Below are positions 15,127 to 23,457 of a stretch of DNA of 37,271 nucleotides, one piece after another. A program made the translations under genes and the position numbers. The stretch lies in contig JAVBXL010000041.1 of the NCBI GenBank assembly GCA_030824575.1, forward strand, positions 1-37,271, in the 5' to 3' direction. The notes under the pieces are model-generated. The model was given only the letters and a program-made list of their open reading frames with translations. It made no database searches and had not been told where the DNA came from. Every line of letters begins with the position of its first letter. Position 1 is the first letter of the stretch. Source of the stretch: a bacterium (GTDB lineage: Bacteria > Pseudomonadota > Alphaproteobacteria > Sphingomonadales > Sphingomonadaceae).

Positions 15127-17421
15127 TCAGAAGGTCTTACGTGCCGAGAAACCCCACCAGCGCGGCTTGGCGTAGCTCTTGATAGCTGAGCCTGTCGAAG
15201 ACAGAAGATCGTAGGAGAAATTCTCACGATCGACGTCGCTGATGTTGTTGACGAATGCGGCCAACTCGACCCCGGCAGATTTCAGTTTGAAGGAAATTCG
15301 CGCGTTGTGAACGAATGAACCCTTGACCGCTGTTGCCGCATTATTATCGATCGAGGCGAAGCGATCGTCGATATAGTCGAACGACCAATTGATGTTCAGG
15401 CTATTCGCTCCGATGTCGAATTTTTTGCTCACCCCACCATTGACGGTCCAACGCGGGGCCTGAATGCTCTCCTGGTCGATCACGCCGTCGCGCGCCGTAG
15501 GGACGTCGCGCAGCTTCGACTTCAGATAGGCGGCACCGAAATTGGCCATCAACCCGCTGCCTAGCTTCGCGACGACTTCAACCTCGCCGCCGTAGAAATA
15601 TCCGTCATAATTTCCGACGACGCCTTGCAACCCGTTGAACGCAAAGCCTTGGAAGTTAGAATAGTCGTAATAGAATATGCTTGAGTTCAGGCGAAGGCGA
15701 CGATCGAGAAGGTCCAACTTCGATCCCAACTCGTAGGCCCAGAGGCTTTCGCTACTGAACGGTGTCTCTGCGGCGGTGAGATTGCCAGACACATTGGTGT
15801 TAAAGCCGGGGCCCTTGGCTCCGCGCGAAACACTGGCATAAATCAGCGTATCGCTGTTGGGTTTGTAGTCCAGTTGAAATTTGCCGGACCATAAATTGTC
15901 CTTTGCGGTCGCCAGATCACCAACAGTTGCGGCGCTGAAATCATAAACCAGCAGCGGCGGCGTGAAGACGGTAGTTCCCGTGCCGCCGGAATAGCCATTC
16001 CCCAACTCGTTGAAATATACTTTCGAATCGACCGATTTCTTGTCGTGCGTGTAGCGCAATCCGAAGGTAGCCTTCAGCTGTTCGGTGAGTTCATATTCGA
16101 ACTGACCGAATGCGGCATAGGATTCGGCGCGCTGGAGGACGGGATTGAAATCGTCGAAAGCAAAGTCGCTGCCCGACAGGACGGGGAAGCTGAAGGCGCC
16201 ATAGGTGTCCTGCTTGATGTGGAGATAATAGACGCCGGCAGTATAGGTGAGTGCCCCAGAAGAGCCATTGACGCGCAGTTCCTGCGACCATTGATCGAGA
16301 TTCTGTCCGAGCGGAAAATTGCAATAATCTACCGGTCCGCCATCACAGTCTTCGTTATACGCATATTTGAACTTGGTGTAATTGGTGAGCGATGTGATCG
16401 TCGCGGCACCGACGTCCCATTGCAGGTGCAAGGTCGGCGAAAAGCGTTCGTTCTTGAGGAAGCCGACATTGTTGAAGCTCCCCGTCTGACCGTCATTGCT
16501 GCTATCGCGATAGCCAGACAGGTCGTTGCCCGGCCCCGTGCCATAGAAATCCAGGTTTGCCGGAAGTGGTGCCGGGTCTCCCGTCGCCGGATCGACATAG
16601 AAGCTAACCGGCTTGTAATTGCCTTCAAGGTGCCTCGGGCTCTTGTCGTAGCTGACCGAAAGGCGGGCCGTGAGCGTTTCGGTCAGGTCCGCTTCGATCT
16701 GTCCGCGAAGCCCGTAGAACTTCTTTTCGAACGTGTCCTTGCCGCCGGGATTTCGGTTGCGAAACCAGCCGTCGCCATGTTCGGTCTTTCCTGAAAGGCG
16801 GAACCGGACGCGGTCCGAAATCGGGCCGCCGACAGCCGCTTCGAGATAGAAGCTATTGAACCGGCTATAGCCGACTTCGGCATAGCCTTCGAATTCCTTC
16901 GATGGCCTCTTGGTAATGAAGCTGGCGAGGCCGCCGCTGGAAGCGCGTCCAAACAAAGTCCCTTGCGGACCGCGCAGCACTTCGACTCGCTCCAGATCGT
17001 ATAGGGGGAAGGCCGCCGAATTTGGTGAACTCAGATAGATTTCGTCGATGTAGATCGAATTCGGCGATTCTTGGACTGAGGAAAAGTCTGATTGCGAGAC
17101 GCCACGGACGGTCAAATTGGCGTTTACGCCGCCTCCCGCGGAAGAATCGAAGACGACACCTGGGATCGCCCTTGCAATGTCCTTGGCATCGACGATGCCC
17201 AGTGCGGACAGCTGGTCGGCGGGAAGAGCGGACACCGAAACCCCGACGTCCTGAAGATTCTGTTCCCGCTTCTGCGCGGTAACAACGATTTCGTCCAATC
17301 CGCCGTCGCTCTGGGCTTCCTGTGCATGGGTTACCGCAGGCGCGGCGAGCGTCGCGAGCGCGACCACCGACAACGACACTTGGCACGCGAGCCGACTGGC
17401 ACCTGTATGTCCAAATTTCAT
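15127..17421 (-). CDS. TonB-dependent outer-membrane receptor
   Basis: 764 residues from ATG 17421, just after a purine-rich AAAGGGGA site; the frame opens back to 17490 without one. A signal peptide of about 33 residues ends at THA. A TonB-box-like DEIVVTAQKR follows (43-52), then a plug domain with VTVRGV-like and RGPQGTLFGR motifs, then a long barrel ending in a terminal Phe. This is the sphingomonad-type receptor used to import bulky or hydrophobic substrates as well as siderophores. No iron genes lie nearby. The position in a catabolic cluster and the operator at 17502-17522 point to substrate uptake. Confidence 0.93.
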   Translation of the reverse strand: MKFGHTGASRLACQVSLSVVALATLAAPAVTHAQEAQSDGGLDEIVVTAQKREQNLQDVGVSVSALPADQLSALGIVDAKDIARAIPGVVFDSSAGGGVNANLTVRGVSQSDFSSVQESPNSIYIDEIYLSSPNSAAFPLYDLERVEVLRGPQGTLFGRASSGGLASFITKRPSKEFEGYAEVGYSRFNSFYLEAAVGGPISDRVRFRLSGKTEHGDGWFRNRNPGGKDTFEKKFYGLRGQIEADLTETLTARLSVSYDKSPRHLEGNYKPVSFYVDPATGDPAPLPANLDFYGTGPGNDLSGYRDSSNDGQTGSFNNVGFLKNERFSPTLHLQWDVGAATITSLTNYTKFKYAYNEDCDGGPVDYCNFPLGQNLDQWSQELRVNGSSGALTYTAGVYYLHIKQDTYGAFSFPVLSGSDFAFDDFNPVLQRAESYAAFGQFEYELTEQLKATFGLRYTHDKKSVDSKVYFNELGNGYSGGTGTTVFTPPLLVYDFSAATVGDLATAKDNLWSGKFQLDYKPNSDTLIYASVSRGAKGPGFNTNVSGNLTAAETPFSSESLWAYELGSKLDLLDRRLRLNSSIFYYDYSNFQGFAFNGLQGVVGNYDGYFYGGEVEVVAKLGSGLMANFGAAYLKSKLRDVPTARDGVIDQESIQAPRWTVNGGVSKKFDIGANSLNINWSFDYIDDRFASIDNNAATAVKGSFVHNARISFKLKSAGVELAAFVNNISDVDRENFSYDLLSSTGSAIKSYAKPRWWGFSARKTF

Positions 17422-17501
17422 TTTTTCCCCTTTCATCCCAACACAGCGCGCATCGTGCAGCGATAGGCGTTTCCTTTGATACCTCACCAACAGGCCTTAG
17501 G

Positions 17502-17522
17502 CAATAGTGTAGGACATTATTG
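17502..17522. promoter_or_regulatory. 21-bp operator-like element, copy 2 (best palindrome)
   Basis: Half-sites CAATAGTGT and ACATTATTG surround an AGG centre; apart from the centre only one base pair breaks the symmetry. It sits 81 bases before the TonB receptor ATG and about 190 bases before the GntR ATG, so it could serve both, including self-regulation of the GntR gene. Confidence 0.75.
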
Positions 17523-17715
17523 AAGACGTTTATGATTGACGTTAAAGAGGTGCGTTATGTGATTATGCTCGCTGCCCGCCGACTCAACGACCAGCCTATC
17601 ATGGCTGAATTGATGTTTCTGAACCCAATATTGTCGACAGAAATGGGTTCGGATGTTGCCAAGGTGAAAGCGAACCCCTAGTAACGCATGAGTTTTTGAA
17701 GGATGATTTTGAGCG

Positions 17716-18426
17716 ATGGTCACGGCAGGTAATCGGGCTGCAAACAAAGTGGATGATCCCTTGCAGTCCGCGCCCGACCTTGCGGTCGAATTCATTACCG
17801 AGGCCATTCTCGAAGGTCGAATCGTGCCTGGCCAGCGACTGATCGAAAATGATCTGACCAGACCGTTGGGGTTCAGCCGTGGGCCGGTTCGCGAGGCGTT
17901 CCGTCGACTCGACGCGCAAGGGGTGCTGTCGAAGGCGCTGAACCGCGGCGCATATGTCCGGATTTTGACCCGCAAGGAGGCGATGGACCTTCTGCTCGCG
18001 GTGGAGCCGATTGGCTGCCTCATCGCAACGCTAGCGGCGCAGGCTGTTGCACAGGCTGCCAGCGGGCCCCAATATGCGGAGTTCGAGGCCGCATTGCTGC
18101 CCTATCAACAGGGGAAAGAGGACATCAGCGAGTCCCCGTCCCAACGACGCAATTTTTACGATGTGTTGATAAAGATCGGCGGCAACTCGCAACTGCCCTC
18201 TATTCTACCGGTTATGCGTATTCATATGCTCCGTCTGCAAATCTCGTCCTATCTCGGCGCCGGCGACCGGAAAATGCACATCACCGAATATGCGGCGATT
18301 GCCAAGGCGGTCCTGGCCGGTGACGCAAAGAAGGCCGACAAGGCGATGCGGCTGCACCTCAAGGGCCAGCATGATATGCTTGCCAGCCTTCCGGAAAGCG
18401 CTTTTCCGGAGCCCCGCGTTAGCTGA
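17716..18426 (+). CDS. GntR-family transcriptional regulator, FCD (FadR-like) subgroup
   Basis: 236 residues. The N-terminal winged helix-turn-helix spans about 20-85, with RPLGFSRGPVREAFRRLDAQG as the recognition region and NRGAYVR as the wing. Residues about 90-225 form the all-helical FCD ligand domain. FCD proteins often bind a metal with three His; here the usual FH and EH positions read FY and EY (FYDVLI, TEYAAI), while the last His in MRLHLKG remains, so ligand binding may be metal-free. Such regulators usually release DNA when an organic acid or acyl-CoA binds. It lies next to operator copy 2 and is the only candidate regulator between copies 1 and 4. Confidence 0.9.
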   Translation: MVTAGNRAANKVDDPLQSAPDLAVEFITEAILEGRIVPGQRLIENDLTRPLGFSRGPVREAFRRLDAQGVLSKALNRGAYVRILTRKEAMDLLLAVEPIGCLIATLAAQAVAQAASGPQYAEFEAALLPYQQGKEDISESPSQRRNFYDVLIKIGGNSQLPSILPVMRIHMLRLQISSYLGAGDRKMHITEYAAIAKAVLAGDAKKADKAMRLHLKGQHDMLASLPESAFPEPRVS

Positions 18427-18464
18427 GGGCCGTTAATGGCTGGTTATTTGGCGGTTTGCTCCAG

Positions 18465-19976
18465 CTAGCCGTGTTGTGCGCGCAGATCCGACTTCAGTAT
18501 CTTTCCGGTGCTGTTGCGCGGAAGTTCGCTCACGAACACATACGCCTTAGGACGCTTGTAGCGCGCGAGATTCTCAAGGCAGGCCGCATCGAGAATTGCC
18601 GGCGTGATGCCTTTGGTCGGGTCGGACACGATGAAGGCGACGGCAGCTTCACCCCATTCCTCATCGGGTCTTCCGACCACCGCGACATCCGTGACTCCTG
18701 GAATGCCTGACAGGAGGGTTTCGATTTCGGCGGGATAAATGTTCGAACCCCCGCTGATTATGACGTCTTTCGAGCGATCCTTGAGGTTCAACAGGCCGCG
18801 CGCGTCCATGACCCCCATGTCGCCGGTTCTCAACCAGCCATCGACGATCGTCTCGCGCGTCGCATCGGGGCGATTGAGATAGCCGCGCATCACAATGTCG
18901 CTGCGCACGGCAATCTCACCGGTTTCTCCCGCTGGTAGGGCATGACCATTGCGATCGATAATCGTGACTTCGGTGCCGCTGCGGGCGAAGCCTACGGACG
19001 TCAGCGCGTCGTCGGTGAGCGCCTCGGCATACAGATGCTTTGGCATCATGCTGATGGTGCAGGGGCATTCGCCCTGCCCGTAGCCGTTAGTGAAGCGGGG
19101 GCCGAAAGTATCGAGCGCCGCCTTGACGTCACGCGCGCTAAAAGGGGCCGCGCCTCCGATGACCGTGCGCACATTGGCAACAGGGGCGTTGGCCATCCCG
19201 CCATGCTCGACCACCCGCCGGAGCATCGTTGGGGCAAGGAAAAAGGTCAGATTTTCATTTGCGCGGACGAGTGAAACAAGCTCACCGGGATCAAAGCCGC
19301 CGCTAGGCGGGAGGATCTGGTGCGACGCCTTGGCGATGTGGGGCAGGGCAAGCAATCCCGATGCGTGCGACTGCGGGGCGAGATGCAGCATCGAATCTTG
19401 CGGGGTGACCTGGTCGAAATCGCACAAATAGCTCCACGACATCAGTTGGAGATTGAGATGCGACAACATCGCTCCTTTCGGGCGTCCCGTGGTCCCGCTG
19501 GTATAGAATATCCAGGCCAGGTCGTCGCGGTCCGCGGCCGAGCACGGTTTGGGTTCATCCAGCAATTTTTCATACTCGCTGTCCCCAACACAGATATAGC
19601 GCGTGACTGTTGGCATATCGGACGCCAGCGCGATGATCGGCTCGATGAGGTCGGCGGTACAGAAGCAGGCCTTCGCCGCGCTGTCCTGCGCGATCCAGGC
19701 AATCTCTTTAGGATGCAGCTTCGCATTGACCGGCACCAAGGCCAGCCCGGCATGCCACACCGCGAACATGATCTCGAAATATTGCGGGCAGTTGCTCATC
19801 GCCAGCATGACGCGGTCGCCCGGTTGCAGCCGCATCCGTTCGATCAGACCAGCTGCCAGGCGGGCCGTTCGGCGTGCCATTGTGGCATAGTCGCCGAGAT
19901 ATTCGTCCCCCACCGATATCGCTGGCCGATCGCCGAATGTTTTCGCCGTGTTCACCAGGATGGATGCGATGTTCAT
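18465..19976 (-). CDS. Acyl-CoA synthetase, AMP-forming
   Basis: 503 residues of the ANL superfamily. Seen: the ATP-binding P-loop YTSGTTGRPKG at 158-168, the NGYGQGECP region, GWLRTGD, the hinge KDRSKDVIISGG, and the catalytic Lys492 in STGKIL. It activates a carboxylic acid to its CoA thioester by way of an acyl-adenylate. The length suits medium-chain, aromatic or branched acid ligases. Its start faces the phosphatase gene, with operator copy 4 only 37 bases upstream. The acid it uses is unknown; it is the likely entry point to CoA-bound breakdown in this regulon. Confidence 0.92.
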   Translation of the reverse strand: MNIASILVNTAKTFGDRPAISVGDEYLGDYATMARRTARLAAGLIERMRLQPGDRVMLAMSNCPQYFEIMFAVWHAGLALVPVNAKLHPKEIAWIAQDSAAKACFCTADLIEPIIALASDMPTVTRYICVGDSEYEKLLDEPKPCSAADRDDLAWIFYTSGTTGRPKGAMLSHLNLQLMSWSYLCDFDQVTPQDSMLHLAPQSHASGLLALPHIAKASHQILPPSGGFDPGELVSLVRANENLTFFLAPTMLRRVVEHGGMANAPVANVRTVIGGAAPFSARDVKAALDTFGPRFTNGYGQGECPCTISMMPKHLYAEALTDDALTSVGFARSGTEVTIIDRNGHALPAGETGEIAVRSDIVMRGYLNRPDATRETIVDGWLRTGDMGVMDARGLLNLKDRSKDVIISGGSNIYPAEIETLLSGIPGVTDVAVVGRPDEEWGEAAVAFIVSDPTKGITPAILDAACLENLARYKRPKAYVFVSELPRNSTGKILKSDLRAQHG

Positions 19977-20012
19977 GGGCGGCGTCCCCTTCCAATATTG
20001 TCATTCAGTATA

Positions 20013-20033
20013 CATTTATGTACTACACTATTA
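20013..20033. promoter_or_regulatory. 21-bp operator-like element, copy 4
   Basis: Half-sites CATTTATGT and ACACTATTA around an ACT centre, matching the other copies best on the ATGT-x-CTACACTATT core. It lies in the divergent gap between the acyl-CoA synthetase (19976) and the phosphatase-bioB pair (20084). Confidence 0.65.
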
Positions 20034-20083
20034 TGCGATCCGCAATCGCGAGTCTAACTTTGAACGGGAAAAGGGTGAGCCTC

Positions 20084-20878
20084 ATGCTCTTGATGCAGGA
20101 TCAGGTTGAACGCTTCGTAACGACCGATCACGTCCGCAACCTTCGGGATTTCGGCGGCTATTGCGTGCCGGGCGGGGCTAGGCTTCTGACGGGGAAGCTT
20201 TTTCGGTCGGGCGACACGGCTGAAGCGAGCGCCGCCGACCTTGCGACGATCAACCGGATTTCGCCCGTGATCCTTGCCGATCTTCGCGGCGATTCGGAAC
20301 GCGCGAAAGCGCCGTGCCGCTGGCCGGCAGGGCTCAGCGCCCGCGCGATCGAGCCGCAAGGCGAGTCGGCGCGCATGGCCTTCCATGAGGAAGTTGCAAA
20401 CCGGGCAATGGACGCTGCGGCGATGCGAGAAGAATTCGCGTCGCGCTATGAGGATCTGCCCTTCCGACCACATTTACAGCAAGTCTATGCCGATTATCTG
20501 GATGCCTTGGCAGAGAGTGATGGGGCTTCGCTGGTGTTCTGCACTGCGGGGAAAGATCGGACGGGCTTCATTGTCGCCGTTCTCCAGACATTGCTCGGCC
20601 TTCATCCCGACGATGTGATGGGGGAATATTTGCTCACCAACGCGGCACCTGACAGCGGGGCACAGATCGAGAAACTGCGCGGCCAGATAGAAGAAAGATT
20701 TGGCAGCGGAATGACCGAGGAAGCGATCCAGGTGGTCACGCGGGTCGACCCGATTTTTCTCGAGCGGGCCTTCAAAGCCGTCACCGCGAAGTTCGGCTCG
20801 ATCGAAGCTTATGCAGGGCATGCGCTCAATTGCCCGCCGGTCAAGGTGGCGAAGCTGTGTTCAAGGCTGATCGGATGA
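20084..20878 (+). CDS. Protein-tyrosine-phosphatase-like phosphatase (Y_phosphatase3 type)
   Basis: 264 residues from ATG 20084; GTG 20075 is an alternative. The Cys-based phosphatase loop reads C153-TAGKD-R159-TG. An upstream NLRDFGGY (19-26) and [11 protein letters not shown] (63-73) are typical of the tyrosine/serine/lipid phosphatases in this family, which are cytoplasmic and about 250-280 residues long. Substrates range from phosphoproteins to phosphoinositides and small phosphoesters. It shares a putative regulon with the choline-kinase-like enzyme at 8123-9142, so a role on a small phosphorylated intermediate is possible. The stop overlaps an in-frame ATG of bioB (ATGA at 20875), suggesting coupling. 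Confidence 0.85.
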   Translation: MLLMQDQVERFVTTDHVRNLRDFGGYCVPGGARLLTGKLFRSGDTAEASAADLATINRISPVILADLRGDSERAKAPCRWPAGLSARAIEPQGESARMAFHEEVANRAMDAAAMREEFASRYEDLPFRPHLQQVYADYLDALAESDGASLVFCTAGKDRTGFIVAVLQTLLGLHPDDVMGEYLLTNAAPDSGAQIEKLRGQIEERFGSGMTEEAIQVVTRVDPIFLERAFKAVTAKFGSIEAYAGHALNCPPVKVAKLCSRLIG

Positions 20879-20904
20879 AGACGCCTTTGGAAAGGGAGAC
20901 TCAC

Positions 20905-21918
20905 ATGGCTTCATATGCGCCAGCATCATCGGGGAACGGTTGGACCCGCGATCAGATAGCCGAACTGTTCGACCTGCCATTCAATGACCTGATGTGGCAG
21001 GCGCAATCCGTCCACCGCCGCCACCATGCGCACGGCGAAATCCAGCTTTGCACCTTGCTGTCGATCAAAACCGGTGGCTGTGTGGAGGATTGCGGCTATT
21101 GTTCGCAGTCCACGAGCGCTGACAGCGGATTGAAGGCGACCAAGCTTATGGACGTCCGGGCAGTGCTGCAGGCAGCGGCGCAGGCGAAGGATACGGGCTC
21201 GAAGCGCTTCTGCATGGGCGCCGCCTGGCGCAATCCCAAGGACCGCGACATGCCCGCGATTGTCGAGATGGTCGAGGGCGTGCGTCAGATGGGCATGGAA
21301 ACTTGCATGACGCTCGGCATGCTCAGCAGGAAGCAGGCGCAGACGCTCGCGATCGCCGGGCTCGACTATTACAATCACAATATCGATACCTCGCCGGAAA
21401 ATTACGGCAATATTATCACGACGCGGACATTTCAGGAGCGGCTCGACACGATCGAGGAAGTACGGCGGGCGGGCATCAACGTCTGCTCGGGCGGCATTGT
21501 CGGCATGGGTGAAGCACGGACGGATCGAGTCGGCTTTATCCACGCGCTTGCCACCTTGCCCGAACATCCCGGCAGCGTACCGATCAATGCCCTGGTGCCG
21601 GTAAAGGGCACGGTTCTGGGCGACATGTTGGCGGATACGCCGCTCGCGAAGATCGACGATATCGAATTTGTGCGCACCATTGCGGTCGCGCGCATCACCA
21701 TGCCCATGAGCATGGTGCGCCTGTCGGCAGGACGCGAAAGCATGTCGGAAGCGACGCAGGCGCTCTGCTTCATGGCGGGCGCGAACAGCATCTTCACCGG
21801 CGATAAGTTGCTCACCACCGGCAACAGTGGTGACGACGCTGATGCCGCCTTGCTCGCGAAGCTCGGCCTCAAACCGATGGTCAGCGAAGAGCCGATGCGA
21901 GCCTGCAAGCCGGCCTGA
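20905..21918 (+). CDS. bioB: Biotin synthase
   Basis: 337 residues from ATG 20905, which has AAGGGAG six bases upstream; an in-frame ATG at 20875 overlaps the phosphatase stop and is a weaker choice. Radical SAM enzyme inserting sulfur into dethiobiotin. Seen: the CxxxCxxC cluster motif as Cys59, Cys63 and Cys66, the following SQS, and the downstream [10 protein letters not shown] and GGIVGMGE blocks of BioB. Full length for the family. No other biotin genes are nearby. Its placement between an acyl-CoA synthetase and a biotin-dependent carboxylase operon, with a shared operator type, suggests that it raises the biotin supply for that carboxylase. Confidence 0.95.
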   Translation: MASYAPASSGNGWTRDQIAELFDLPFNDLMWQAQSVHRRHHAHGEIQLCTLLSIKTGGCVEDCGYCSQSTSADSGLKATKLMDVRAVLQAAAQAKDTGSKRFCMGAAWRNPKDRDMPAIVEMVEGVRQMGMETCMTLGMLSRKQAQTLAIAGLDYYNHNIDTSPENYGNIITTRTFQERLDTIEEVRRAGINVCSGGIVGMGEARTDRVGFIHALATLPEHPGSVPINALVPVKGTVLGDMLADTPLAKIDDIEFVRTIAVARITMPMSMVRLSAGRESMSEATQALCFMAGANSIFTGDKLLTTGNSGDDADAALLAKLGLKPMVSEEPMRACKPA

Positions 21919-21956
21919 GCCGGACTTGACTCGCGACGAGCCTGCAAATGCTGCGT

Positions 21957-21991
21957 GAGCGGGAAGGCCGTCGGCGCGACGCTTCCCGCTC
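21957..21991. terminator. Hairpin terminator between converging bioB and carboxyltransferase genes
   Basis: A perfect 10-bp stem, GAGCGGGAAG with CTTCCCGCTC, encloses a second 5-bp stem CGTCG/CGACG with a 3-base loop. It lies in the 82-base gap between two converging stop codons. There is no clear T run on either side, so it may act as a bidirectional or Rho-assisted end. Confidence 0.65.
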
Positions 21992-22000
21992 CGGTAGCCT

Positions 22001-23455
22001 TCAGGCGCGCAGCGAGATCGAGAGATGTTCCGACTGCAGGCGTATGGCTGGCAGGTTGGCGATTTTGAGCAGCTTCGAGGCTTGTTCAAGTTCAAGCGAT
22101 GACATGGTGGGATAATCCCGCTTCAACGGGCCGGCCGCGCGCATCTTTTCCAGGTCGGTCTCTGGCAGGATCGCGCGCAACAGCATCTCGTCGTCGTCGG
22201 TAGTGTCGTATTTCTGATGCAGTTCGGCCAGCGTCGGATGCTCAGGGGGATTTTCCCTAACGGTCTTTGCGCGCGGGCTGGCGAGAATTTGACCCAGAAC
22301 GTCTGGCTCGATCGGGGCGGCGGTCTCGCCGTAATAGCCGAGCGCATATTCGATGATTTCGTCGGGAATGGTCTTGTAGCGCTCGCCGTTGACAAGGTTG
22401 AGCACCGCCTGGATCCCGACGAGCTGGCTGAACGGCGTTGCCATGCCGGGATAGCCAAGTTCGCGCCGGACAATGGCGACCTCGGCCAGCACCTCGTCGA
22501 TCCTCTCGGCCATGCCATGGCGCTCAAGTTGCGCCTTCAGCGTCCCCATCATGCCGCCTGGAATCTGATGCTGGATCGACAGGATATTATACTCGCCATG
22601 TTGGTTGACGAGGAAGCCGGCACGCTTGCCGACCCGCTCCATGTGATCCGCCACGGGTGCGAACAGCCGCTTGTCGAGATTATGGGTGTGGCCCAGTATC
22701 TCCAGATTGTTCACCATCAATTCGGTCGATGGCACCGAGGGTCCGTTCGCCATGGGGCGGCTCGCCGTGTGCACGACGCTGACCCCAAGTTCGATTGCAT
22801 CGAGATAGTTTTTCGCGGACATGCCGAGCAAATTGTTACCATGATATTCGAGCGGCTTGCCGTTGCTGTTGGCAAGAATGCTCGGAATCAGCGTTGTCAT
22901 ACGCTCCTTGGTCAGCACTCCCGCGGTATCGTACAGCAGCAGCGTGTCGATGTCCGCACAAGCCGACAGTTTCTTCGCCTTATCCGCGTAATAGGCATCG
23001 TCGTGCACTGGCGAGAGCGTGTACATGAGCGAACCCGCGATCTCGGCGCCGAACTCCTTGGCGACCTTCGCGAGGCGGGTCATCTTGTCGATATTGTAAA
23101 GCAGGTCGTAAACCCACATGCTCCGCACGCCATGGATGCAGTTCTGGCGCATCCAGCTGTCCATGAGGGCATCTGGCGACGTGCGGAAGGTCGCCATCGC
23201 ATTGGACCGCATGCCGCTGCGAATGACGGTGCGAGGCATTTGTTCCAGCACCGCGTCCATCCCGGCCCAGGGATTTTCCTTACAATAGCGGACCATGACT
23301 TCGAAATAGTTCGAGCCGCCATATTCGATACGGCGAAATCCGGTGCGGTCGAGCGTCGAGGCGATCGGGATAGCCATGCCGGCCTGCATGCGCATGCCCC
23401 ACAGGCTCTGCTGGCCGTCGCGGAATGTTTCGTCGACAAATTCGATATGCGCCAT
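22001..23455 (-). CDS. Biotin-dependent carboxyltransferase subunit, pyruvate carboxylase / OadA type, divergent
   Basis: 484 residues from ATG 23455, two bases after the biotin carboxylase stop. The N-terminus DETFRDGQQSLWG is the HMGL-like TIM-barrel start of the carboxyltransferase of pyruvate carboxylase B and oxaloacetate decarboxylase alpha, and the conserved C-terminal carboxylase domain follows (about 280-430). It lacks a fused biotin domain, which fits the separate carrier gene. Compared with pyruvate carboxylase, the metal-site KDMAG reads YDTAG (Tyr175) and HSH reads HGN (His205, Asn207), while Asp13 is kept. The acceptor of the carboxyl group is therefore uncertain and may be a new one. 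Third gene of the carrier operon. Confidence 0.85.
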   Translation of the reverse strand: MAHIEFVDETFRDGQQSLWGMRMQAGMAIPIASTLDRTGFRRIEYGGSNYFEVMVRYCKENPWAGMDAVLEQMPRTVIRSGMRSNAMATFRTSPDALMDSWMRQNCIHGVRSMWVYDLLYNIDKMTRLAKVAKEFGAEIAGSLMYTLSPVHDDAYYADKAKKLSACADIDTLLLYDTAGVLTKERMTTLIPSILANSNGKPLEYHGNNLLGMSAKNYLDAIELGVSVVHTASRPMANGPSVPSTELMVNNLEILGHTHNLDKRLFAPVADHMERVGKRAGFLVNQHGEYNILSIQHQIPGGMMGTLKAQLERHGMAERIDEVLAEVAIVRRELGYPGMATPFSQLVGIQAVLNLVNGERYKTIPDEIIEYALGYYGETAAPIEPDVLGQILASPRAKTVRENPPEHPTLAELHQKYDTTDDDEMLLRAILPETDLEKMRAAGPLKRDYPTMSSLELEQASKLLKIANLPAIRLQSEHLSISLRA

Positions 23456-23457
23456 GG

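Noticed and set aside
15127..17421. Siderophore receptor role for the TonB-dependent protein
   Set aside because: No iron-uptake or Fur-box-like sequence nearby; catabolic neighbours and the shared operator fit substrate uptake better, though specificity cannot be read.
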